A DNA stretch of 47,158 bases, from positions 1 through 47,158 of the forward strand of contig JACPRG010000105.1 in the NCBI GenBank assembly GCA_016190025.1, in the 5' to 3' direction. Source of the stretch: Candidatus Tectimicrobiota bacterium (GTDB taxonomy: Bacteria; UBA8248; JACPRG01). Positions 25,343-32,138 of the stretch are shown here, piece by piece. Numbering within the stretch: position 1 is the stretch's first letter; each line of letters begins with the position of its first letter. Both the position numbers and the translations under genes were made by a program. The notes beneath the pieces are model-generated. The model made no database searches and was not told the origin of the DNA. It saw only the letters and a program-made list of their open reading frames with translations.

Positions 25343-26071
25343 ATGCGCTGGGTGCACCGGTTCATCCGGGTCCTGTTGAGCGGGGTGGTGCTGCTGGGGG
25401 TTCTGTCCCTCACGTTCGGGTGCGCGGAGGTCGACTACCTGCGGAGAAAGACCGCAAAGACCGTCTCGCCGCGCGCCCGGTTCGTCCAGGTCCCTCCCGA
25501 GAAGACGGCGGAGGGGTCTTTGTGGCGGACCCGCACCGACGTCGCCTTTCTGTTCACCGACGTGAAGGCCTTCCGCGTCAACGACCTGGTGACCGTCCGC
25601 GTCGTGGAGAGCTCCGAGGCCAGCCGAGAGGCCACGACGAAGACAAGCCGGACCTCCACACTGGCGGCCAGCCTGAAGGCCTTCTTCGGGGCGGAGAAGC
25701 TGTTGGCCAATAACATTGCCAACTTCAATCCGAACTCGGTCTTCGACACCTCCTCCCAGAACGACTTCGACGGGTCGGGGAAGACCACCCGGAAGGGCGA
25801 TTTCACGGCCACCATCACCACCCGGGTCGTGGACGTGCTGCCCAACGACAACCTGGTCATCGAGGGCCGCCGGGAGATCGTCGTCAACAACGAGGTCCAG
25901 TGGATCACCCTGACCGGGGTCGTCCGGCCCCGGGACATCCAGCCGGACAACACGGTGCTTTCCAGCCTGGTCGCCGACGCCCAGATCGAGTACACGGGCG
26001 TGGGCGTCATCAGCGAGAAGCAGCGCCCGGGCTGGGTCGCGAGGCTTTTGGACTACATCTGGCCGTTCTGA
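25343..26071 (+). CDS. flgH: Flagellar L-ring lipoprotein FlgH
   Basis: A 242-residue outer-membrane ring protein. The N-terminal hydrophobic stretch ends in LSLTFGC, with Cys27 the likely lipidated residue; Thr at -3 and Phe at -2 make the lipobox slightly unusual. Family motifs include LFTDVKAFRVNDLVTVRVVE, FTATITTRVVDVLPNDNLVI and GRREIVVNNEVQWITLTGVV, ending in GWVARLLDYIWPF. Presence of FlgH is direct evidence for an outer membrane. flgI follows 18 bases later. Confidence 0.97.
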   Translation: MRWVHRFIRVLLSGVVLLGVLSLTFGCAEVDYLRRKTAKTVSPRARFVQVPPEKTAEGSLWRTRTDVAFLFTDVKAFRVNDLVTVRVVESSEASREATTKTSRTSTLAASLKAFFGAEKLLANNIANFNPNSVFDTSSQNDFDGSGKTTRKGDFTATITTRVVDVLPNDNLVIEGRREIVVNNEVQWITLTGVVRPRDIQPDNTVLSSLVADAQIEYTGVGVISEKQRPGWVARLLDYIWPF

Positions 26072-26089
26072 GCGGGACGGGAGGTCCTC

Positions 26090-27208
26090 ATGCGCCGCTT
26101 CTTCAGGATGTTCGCAACCGTGTGGCTGGCCGCGGGCCTCCTGTGGGCGGACGCGCCCGCCCAGGCCATTCGCCTGAAGGACCTGACGAGCCTGGGGGGC
26201 GTGCGGGACAACCAGCTGGTGGGCTACGGGCTGGTGGTCGGTCTGAACGGGACGGGAGACAAGTCCGGGGCTCAGTTCACCATCCAGTCCCTGGTCAGCA
26301 TGTTGGAGCGGCAGGGGCTGACGGTGGATCCCAAGCTCGTCAAGGTGAAGAACGTGGCCGCCGTCATGGTCTCCGCCGTCCTGCCTCCCTTCGCCCGCAA
26401 CGGAGCCCACGTGGACGCGCTGATCTCCTCCATCGGGGACGCCACGAGCCTGAAAGGGGGGACCCTTCTTCTGACCCCGCTCCGGGCGCCGGATGGAAAG
26501 GTCTACGCGGTGGCGCAAGGCCCGATTTCCGTCGGCGGGGCCTTCACGGCGGAGGGGGCTTCAGGGAGCAGCGTCTCCAAGAACCACCCCACCGTGGGGA
26601 AGATCTCCAACGGGGCCCTCATCGAGCGGGAGATCCCCCTCGACTTCTCCCGGAAGACGGAGCTGCTGCTGGCGTTGCACAACCCCGATTTCATCACCGC
26701 CACCCGGGTGGTCCAGGCGATCAACCGGCATCTGGGCGGTCCCCTGGCCTGGGCCCAGGACGCCGGGACCATCCGCATGAAGGTGCCCGAGAAGTACAAG
26801 GGGAAGGTGGTGGAGATGGTGGCGGACATCGAGATGCTGGAGGTGACGCCCGACGTGGGGGCCCGGGTGGTGCTCGACGAGCGGAGCGGCACGGTGGTCA
26901 TCGGGGAAAACGTGCGCATCTCCACCATCGCCATCTCCCACGGCAACCTGAGCCTCATCATCAAGGAGACGCCCAGGGTCTCCCAGCCTTCGCCGTTCTC
27001 GACGCGGGGGGACACGACCGTGGTGCCCCAATCGGAGATCACCGTGAAGGAGGAAAAGTCCAACCTCATCGTCCTCCAGCCGGGCGCCAACATCAACGAC
27101 GTGGCCAAGGCCCTGAACGCCATCGGCGTCACCCCGAGGGACCTCATCGCCATCTTCCAGGCCATCAAGGCGGCCGGCGCGCTCCAGGCCACGCTGGAGA
27201 TCATCTGA
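26090..27208 (+). CDS. flgI: Flagellar P-ring protein FlgI
   Basis: A 372-residue periplasmic ring protein of normal length. A signal peptide (1-25, ending APAQA) is followed by IRLKDLTSLGGVRDNQLVGY and GLVVGLNGTGDKSG, the strongest FlgI signature. Later come AKVKNVAAVMV-like and RSGTVVIGENVRISTIAISH segments, and the C-terminal LNAIGVTPRDLIAIFQAIKA helix found in all FlgI. Its stop overlaps the start of the flgJ-type gene (TGATG). Confidence 0.97.
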   Translation: MRRFFRMFATVWLAAGLLWADAPAQAIRLKDLTSLGGVRDNQLVGYGLVVGLNGTGDKSGAQFTIQSLVSMLERQGLTVDPKLVKVKNVAAVMVSAVLPPFARNGAHVDALISSIGDATSLKGGTLLLTPLRAPDGKVYAVAQGPISVGGAFTAEGASGSSVSKNHPTVGKISNGALIEREIPLDFSRKTELLLALHNPDFITATRVVQAINRHLGGPLAWAQDAGTIRMKVPEKYKGKVVEMVADIEMLEVTPDVGARVVLDERSGTVVIGENVRISTIAISHGNLSLIIKETPRVSQPSPFSTRGDTTVVPQSEITVKEEKSNLIVLQPGANINDVAKALNAIGVTPRDLIAIFQAIKAAGALQATLEII

Positions 27209-28086
27209 TGGAGCTTCTGAGGGACAGCGGCGCGGACCTGCTTCGGCTTCGGGGGGCCCAGGCCGCGGAGGCGCGGGCCCAGGCGGCCGCCTCCCGGCTT
27301 TCGCGGGCCCCGGAGACGGAAGGCGACCGGGCCGAGTTGAAGAAGGCCGCCCAGGAGATGGAGAGCTTCTTTCTCTACATGATGCTGAAGTCCATGAGGA
27401 AGACGATCCAGAAGTCGGACGTCTTCGGCGACCGGAAAAAGGAAGACACCTACACCGAAATGATGGACATGGAAATCACCAAAGAGCTGGCCCGGGCCGG
27501 GGGGATTGGACTCGCCCCCGTGATCCTGGCGGGCCTCGACCCCGCGCTCCGGGGGGCCGGAGGCCGGCCGAGAGGGGAAGGCGCGCCGGAGAAGAAAGAG
27601 GGATACCCCCTCCCGCCCCGTCCGGCGGAGAAGCCCGACGTGCCCCCGGCCGGAAAACCCCTCCCGGAAGGCCCGGGGGAAGCCAGGGAGTTCTTCTGGA
27701 GGAGACCGGTCGAGGGGAGGGTGAGCTCCCGTTTTGGGTACCGGGACGACCCGATGGAGGGGACGAGAAGGTTCCACTCCGGCGTGGACATCGCGGCGCC
27801 GGAGGGTGCGAGCGTCCTGGCGGTTCGCCCCGGAAGGGTGGTCTTCGCCGGGAAGGAGGGAGGCTACGGAAATCTAGTGGAGATCCTCCACCCGGACAAC
27901 ACCGTCACGCGCTACGCGCACAACTCGGCCCTGTGGGTGAAGACGGGCGACGCGGTCGTGAGCGGCCAGGTGATCGCCGAGGCGGGCTCGACCGGCCGGT
28001 CGACCGGTCCGCACCTGCACTTCGAGGTCCTGCGGGAGGGCCGCCAGGTGGACCCGATGGAGGTCCTGCTGCGCTCGCGGATCTGA
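27208..28086 (+). CDS. flgJ: FlgJ rod-binding domain fused to an M23 peptidoglycan peptidase
   Basis: A 292-residue two-domain protein. Residues about 45-100 are the FlgJ rod-cap domain (LKKAAQEMESFFLYMMLKSM, KSDVFGDRKKEDTYTEMMDM). After a Pro/Gly/Lys linker comes a LytM-type M23 metallopeptidase (about 165-290) with zinc ligands intact: His190 and Asp194 in HSGVD and His271 in GPHLHFEV, with His269 also present. In enteric FlgJ the C-terminal domain is a glucosaminidase; here an endopeptidase does the wall clearing. No Sec signal is present, so it is presumably exported by the flagellar system. The ATG overlaps the flgI stop; a much longer open frame upstream is only the +1 shadow of flgI. 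Confidence 0.93.
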   Translation: MELLRDSGADLLRLRGAQAAEARAQAAASRLSRAPETEGDRAELKKAAQEMESFFLYMMLKSMRKTIQKSDVFGDRKKEDTYTEMMDMEITKELARAGGIGLAPVILAGLDPALRGAGGRPRGEGAPEKKEGYPLPPRPAEKPDVPPAGKPLPEGPGEAREFFWRRPVEGRVSSRFGYRDDPMEGTRRFHSGVDIAAPEGASVLAVRPGRVVFAGKEGGYGNLVEILHPDNTVTRYAHNSALWVKTGDAVVSGQVIAEAGSTGRSTGPHLHFEVLREGRQVDPMEVLLRSRI

Positions 28087-28121
28087 GGTTTTTCGTAGGG
28101 GATGAAACGGAGAAAAAATGC

Positions 28122-28149
28122 TAAAGTCGCCTCCGAATTCTACCGATAA
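28122..28149 (+). promoter_or_regulatory. Sigma-28 (FliA) promoter of the flgM operon
   Basis: TAAA at 28122-28125 and CCGATAA at 28143-28149, 17 bases apart, match the FliA boxes (TAAA / GCCGATAA); the bases after TAAA, GTC, also fit the extended -35. It lies in the gap after flgJ, about 110 bases before the preferred flgM start at 28269. FliA control of its own anti-sigma factor is a standard feedback. The spacing is one base longer than in E. coli, as in the two other sites here. Confidence 0.82.
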
Positions 28150-28268
28150 CAACCTTGGTTACGACCAGTCACTCGGCGGCGGCTACGCCCGTTTTGCCCC
28201 AAAAAGCCCGTCCGTCCCCAGGGAGGGAAGGCGGAGGCCGCCCCCCAGCTTCCAAAAAGGAGCAGGAG

Positions 28269-28610
28269 ATGCGTATCGGCGGCGACAGATTCCCGGACCC
28301 AGAAGCCTATTTCAACCGGGTGGGTCAGACCCAGGGGGCGCCGGAAACCCCTCACGTCAAACGGCCCGAGGACTCGCCCCATCGGCCCGAGGAGCGCGCG
28401 GCCTCCGGCCCGGCCGAGGAGACGGTGGTCCTGTCGTCGGGCGGACGGGAGGTCCTGCGGGCGCAGAAGCTGGCGGAATCGGCGCCTGAGATTCGCGAGG
28501 AGAAGGTCGCCGAACTGAAGGCGGCCATTGAAGAAGGCCGCTATCAAGTGGACGCGGAAAAGCTGGCGGACAGCCTTCTCCGCGACCCGCTGCTGAACAT
28601 ACTTCGGTAG
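28269..28610 (+). CDS. flgM: Anti-sigma-28 factor FlgM
   Basis: A 113-residue anti-sigma factor that holds FliA inactive until it is exported through the finished hook. The C-terminal half is recognisable: EETVVLSSGGREVLRAQKLA, then REEKVAELKAAIEEGRYQVD and AEKLADSLLRDPLL, the classic FlgM sigma-binding helices. A longer frame starting at 28155 exists, but the ATG at 28269 has AAAGGAG at six bases and leaves the natively disordered N-terminal part at a normal size. It follows a FliA-type promoter and heads flgM-flgN-flgK-flgL. Confidence 0.92.
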   Translation: MRIGGDRFPDPEAYFNRVGQTQGAPETPHVKRPEDSPHRPEERAASGPAEETVVLSSGGREVLRAQKLAESAPEIREEKVAELKAAIEEGRYQVDAEKLADSLLRDPLLNILR

Positions 28611-28667
28611 GCCCGGGCGGCCTCCCGCAAGGGGGAAGTCCCCGGGTCCGAAGAGGAGGGGAGGACC

Positions 28668-29180
28668 ATGGGGAGCGTTCCCCCGGATTTGACGCGCGAT
28701 CTGCTCCGCCTTCTCCGGCGGGAGATGTCCCTCTACCGGGACCTGCTGGGGCTTCTCCGCAAGGAAAAGGAAGCCCTTCTCAAGCATGCCCTTCTCGATC
28801 TCTCGGAGACCAACCGCCTCAAAAGGCCCCTCATCGCCGACCTGCGGCGCGCGGAGGCCGAGCGGCAGGACATCGTCTTGCGGCTCGCCGTCGCGCTCGG
28901 CCTCCCGGCGGAGGCGGTCACGCTGTCCAAGGTGATCGCCTCCCTGGAGGAGCGGGAGTCGGCGGACCTTTCCAACTGCGGCGCCACCCTCGCCTCCGTC
29001 CTCTCCCTGTGCCAGGAGATCGGCCGGGAGAACGCCATCCTGCTCGAACACTCCTTCGACCTCGTGGGGAGCCTGCTTTCGAGCTTCGCGGAGCAGAGCG
29101 TCGGACATTTCACCTATTTGCCCACGGGGGCGTTTCAAGGAGGAGCGGCCTCCGGCCGCCTCGTTGAGCGGCGGGCCTGA
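28668..29180 (+). CDS. flgN: Flagellar export chaperone FlgN
   Basis: A 170-residue, almost entirely helical protein. The N-terminus reads LLRLLRREMSLYRDLLGLLR with KEKEALLKHALLDLSETNRL, the pattern of FlgN (an anti-parallel helix bundle with a YxxLxxLLxxExxAL repeat). It escorts FlgK and FlgL, encoded immediately downstream, to the export gate. GAGGGGAGGACC precedes the ATG. It lies between flgM and flgK, the usual place. Confidence 0.88.
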   Translation: MGSVPPDLTRDLLRLLRREMSLYRDLLGLLRKEKEALLKHALLDLSETNRLKRPLIADLRRAEAERQDIVLRLAVALGLPAEAVTLSKVIASLEERESADLSNCGATLASVLSLCQEIGRENAILLEHSFDLVGSLLSSFAEQSVGHFTYLPTGAFQGGAASGRLVERRA

Positions 29181-29200
29181 GAGAAAAGGGGTTTTCGTCC

Positions 29201-30934
29201 ATGGTTGACATCGCGACTTTCTTGGACATCGGGACCCGGTCCCTGCTGGCCGCCCGCACCGCGCTGAACGTTACCGCCAACAACATCGCCAACGCGAACA
29301 CCCCGGAGTATTCCCGCCAGGAGGTGATCCTGGAATCGGCCCCTCCCGTCGCGACGTCCGAGGGAATGCTCCCGGGCGGCGTGCTGGTCCGCGAGGTCCG
29401 CCGCCATTTCGATGCGCTCCTCACGGCCCAGGTCATCGATTTCCAGTCGCGGAACAGCCGGGACTCGGTCCTCGCCGACGTCCTGAGCGAGGTGGAGGTC
29501 CTTTTCCAGGACTCGGACGCGGGCGGACTCGGCACGGACCTGTCGCGGTTCTTCGCGGCCGTCCAGGACCTGTCCAACCACCCCCAGGGGAGCGCCGAGC
29601 GGACCGTCCTGCAGACGGCCGCCTCGCGCCTGGCCGACACCTTCCAGAGCGCCTCGAAAGCCGTCTCGGCGGTCCGCCAGGGCATCGATCCCGAAATCAA
29701 GGCCATGATGAACCGGCTGAATGGTTTGGTCTCGCAGATCGGCAGCCTGAACCTGGAGATCGTCAAACTGAGCACCAACACGACCGCGAGCGACCTGCGG
29801 GACCGCAGAGACCAAGCGATTCGAGAGCTGGCGGAACTGGTCAACATCAAGACCATCGCCTACGACGACGGCGGGGTCGACGTGCTCCTGGGCGCGGGAA
29901 GAAGCCTGGTGGACCACATCGGGACGACCGTGGAGTTCCTCACGGCGGGAAATCCCAACAACCAGGGGATGGTGGATGTCCAGCTCAGGGTCCCCGGAGG
30001 GGCGATCCAGACGGTGACCGCGGAGATCACCGGAGGCCGCCTGGGGGGGCTGCTGAAAGCCCGGGACACCCATCTCCCCGCGTACCTGGGCCAGTTGGAC
30101 ACCCTGGCCAGCACCCTCGTCCAGCAGGTCAACCTCATCCACACCCAGGGCGTCGGCAGCCAGGCGGCCCCGGCGCTCACCTCGGACTACGCCGTGACCG
30201 ACGTCAACGAAGAGCTGGGAACGGTGGACGCGGGACTTCCGTTCTCCTCCCTGGTTCAGGACGGGTCGTTCGACATCATCGTGTACGACGGCTCCGGCGC
30301 CGTGTCCGTCCAGCAGACCCTCACCATCGACAAGGACACGGGGGGCACGACGCTCGCTTCCCTGGCGGCGGTGCTGGACGCCGTCAGCGGGGTCTCCGCC
30401 TCCGTGGACGCCGCGACCGGGAAGCTGACGATCACGGCCGACGGCAGCAACCGCTTCGCCTTCCGCAACGACACGAGCCGGGTCCTGACGGCCCTCGGGC
30501 TGAACAACCTCTTCAAGGGCTCGACGGCGGACGACATCGCCCTCGGGACCGAGGTGGCCGCGAACGCGACGCTCATCGCCACGGGCAAGGTCGACGCCTC
30601 GGGCGTCTTTTCCTCCGGAGACAATTCCAACTTCCTGGACCTCGCCGATCTGGAACACTCCCGTCTCCTCTCCTCGAACTCGGAGACGTTCCACGAGGCC
30701 TACGCCGCCCTGGTGGGCGTCGTGGGAAACGACGTGGCGGACGCCAGCACCGGCGTGCAGCAGTCGGAAATCCTGCTCGCGCGCCTTGAGGAAAGGAGGA
30801 GCGCGGTGAGCGGGGTCTCCGTGGACGAGGAGCTGTCCAACCTGATCCGCTACCAGCAGACCTACTCGGCCGCCGCGCGGCTGATCGCCGTCGCCCAGGG
30901 GCTCACGGATACTTTGTTGGAGTTCCTGCAGTAG
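29201..30934 (+). CDS. flgK: Flagellar hook-filament junction protein FlgK (HAP1)
   Basis: A 577-residue junction protein. The N-terminus has LNVTANNIANANTPEYSRQE, the FlgK form of the rod-hook motif, and EVRRHFDALLTAQVIDFQSR. The C-terminus closes with SVDEELSNLIRYQQTYSAAA and RLIAVAQGLTDTLLEFLQ. Between about residues 330 and 450 is a beta-rich insert (VSASVDAATGKLTITADGSN) similar in style to modules in FliD at 42179. GAGAAAAGGGG lies before the ATG. Its partner flgL follows 20 bases on. Confidence 0.96.
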   Translation: MVDIATFLDIGTRSLLAARTALNVTANNIANANTPEYSRQEVILESAPPVATSEGMLPGGVLVREVRRHFDALLTAQVIDFQSRNSRDSVLADVLSEVEVLFQDSDAGGLGTDLSRFFAAVQDLSNHPQGSAERTVLQTAASRLADTFQSASKAVSAVRQGIDPEIKAMMNRLNGLVSQIGSLNLEIVKLSTNTTASDLRDRRDQAIRELAELVNIKTIAYDDGGVDVLLGAGRSLVDHIGTTVEFLTAGNPNNQGMVDVQLRVPGGAIQTVTAEITGGRLGGLLKARDTHLPAYLGQLDTLASTLVQQVNLIHTQGVGSQAAPALTSDYAVTDVNEELGTVDAGLPFSSLVQDGSFDIIVYDGSGAVSVQQTLTIDKDTGGTTLASLAAVLDAVSGVSASVDAATGKLTITADGSNRFAFRNDTSRVLTALGLNNLFKGSTADDIALGTEVAANATLIATGKVDASGVFSSGDNSNFLDLADLEHSRLLSSNSETFHEAYAALVGVVGNDVADASTGVQQSEILLARLEERRSAVSGVSVDEELSNLIRYQQTYSAAARLIAVAQGLTDTLLEFLQ

Positions 30935-30954
30935 CGGAGAGAAGGGGGCTTACC

Positions 30955-31839
30955 ATGCGGGTGTCCGACGCCACAACCTGGAAGAACTTCGTGCTTTATA
31001 TGCAGCGCGCCCGGGAGCAGCTGCAGGATCTCCAGGCCGAGGCCGCCTCCGGGAAGCGGCTGAACCGCCCTTCGGACAGCCCCGCGGACAACCAGCGCGT
31101 CTTGCGCCTGCGCCAGTCCCTCGCCCAGTTCGACCAGTATGAAAGGAACATCCGCCGGGGCAAGGCCCTGCTGGGCGCGGCCGAGACGAGCCTGAGCCAG
31201 GCCGGCGAGGTCATCCAGAAGATGAAGGACATCGCCGTCGCGGGCGCCAACGGCACCGTCATCCCGTCCACGCGGGCGGCCATGGCCCAGGAGGCGGCGA
31301 GTCTGCGGGACCGGCTGGTCCAGCTGGCCAACACCCAGTTCGAGGGACAGTACATCTTCAGCGGCACGAAGACTGATACCCCGGCCTACTCGACGGCGGG
31401 GACCTACGGCGGAAACAGCGGGACGATGCAGGTCGCCATCGCCCGGGACGCCCGGGTGACCGTCAACAAGCCGGGCGATCAGGTCTTCGGCGCGGCCGGC
31501 GGGGGCGTGGACATCCTCGCCGCCGCCAACGCCCTGGAGACGGCGCTTCAGTCCGGCGACCTGTCGGGCATCCAGGCGCAGATCGACGCGCTGGAAGCGG
31601 GCCGGTCCCAGGTGATCAACGTCCGGGCGGAGTTGGGGGCGAGCGAAACCCGCCTCGACGGGACGCAAACCAGCCTGGACACCCTCCGTCTCGCCCTCCG
31701 GGAACAACTCTCCCTGGTGGAAGACGCGGACCTGGTGGAAACCATCACGGCCCTTCAGTCTCAGGAAAACGTTCTCAAGGCCACCCTGGCCTCGCACGCG
31801 AACGTCTCCAATCTCAGCTTGCTCGACTTTCTCCAGTAG
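30955..31839 (+). CDS. flgL: Flagellar hook-filament junction protein FlgL (HAP3)
   Basis: A 294-residue flagellin-like junction protein. The N-terminus has LQDLQAEAASGKRLNRPSDS and PADNQRVLRLRQSL, and the C-terminus has DADLVETITALQSQENVLKA ending in NLSLLDFLQ, both typical of FlgL. Length matches the family. It ends the sigma-28-driven flgM-N-K-L group; a terminator-like hairpin follows within 10 bases. In many bacteria csrA and fliW come next; here glycosyltransferase genes do. Confidence 0.95.
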   Translation: MRVSDATTWKNFVLYMQRAREQLQDLQAEAASGKRLNRPSDSPADNQRVLRLRQSLAQFDQYERNIRRGKALLGAAETSLSQAGEVIQKMKDIAVAGANGTVIPSTRAAMAQEAASLRDRLVQLANTQFEGQYIFSGTKTDTPAYSTAGTYGGNSGTMQVAIARDARVTVNKPGDQVFGAAGGGVDILAAANALETALQSGDLSGIQAQIDALEAGRSQVINVRAELGASETRLDGTQTSLDTLRLALREQLSLVEDADLVETITALQSQENVLKATLASHANVSNLSLLDFLQ

Positions 31840-32138
31840 CCGCCCGCCGGACGGGGAAATTTTTGCCGTCTTTTCCTCGATCCGCCCCGCGGGGGCCTCT
31901 CGCAGCCCGGGGGGCCTCCACCGGGATTCCCGCCGGCCCTTTTCAAAAGCCTCGCGCAAATCAAGGGATTACGCGGCCGTCAGCGGACTGCGCGCGGCCC
32001 TCCTGGACCGGCCGCCCCCGCTTTCCGGGCTTTGGCACAGAGATCGCAGAAGAGGTCGAGCGCCGGATGGCGCGGCCGTCCGCCCGGAGCGCCCTTGCGC
32101 TGCGGCAACCCTTCCGTCCACCTCGGAGAGCGGGGGTC
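31840..32138. other. Intergenic region between flgL and the modification genes
   Basis: About 300 bases without a supported gene. It begins with a short hairpin and T-rich stretch (31849-31874), then becomes GC-rich. The glycosyltransferase frame stays open through it from 31863, but that stretch codes for a Pro/Arg/Ser-rich run unlike the domain that follows. No sigma-28 or sigma-54 site was found, so the promoter of the modification genes is not identified. Confidence 0.5.
31849..31874 (+). terminator. Possible weak terminator after flgL
   Basis: GACGG (31850-31854) pairs with CCGTC (31866-31870) around an 11-base AT-rich loop and is followed by TTTT. The 5-bp stem is short, so termination may be partial, but its position 10 bases after the flgL stop is right for the end of the flgM-N-K-L transcript. 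Confidence 0.42.

Noticed and set aside
32080..32110. GG...GC pair resembling a sigma-54 promoter ahead of the glycosyltransferase genes
   Set aside because: Spacing is 9 bases instead of 10 and the -24 box is CGGAGC rather than TGGCAC.
31863..32138. A 92-codon upstream extension of the four-domain glycosyltransferase gene
   Set aside because: The extension is Pro/Arg/Ser-rich, unlike a GT2 N-terminus, while the ATG at 32139 starts directly with the GT2 motif and has a ribosome site.
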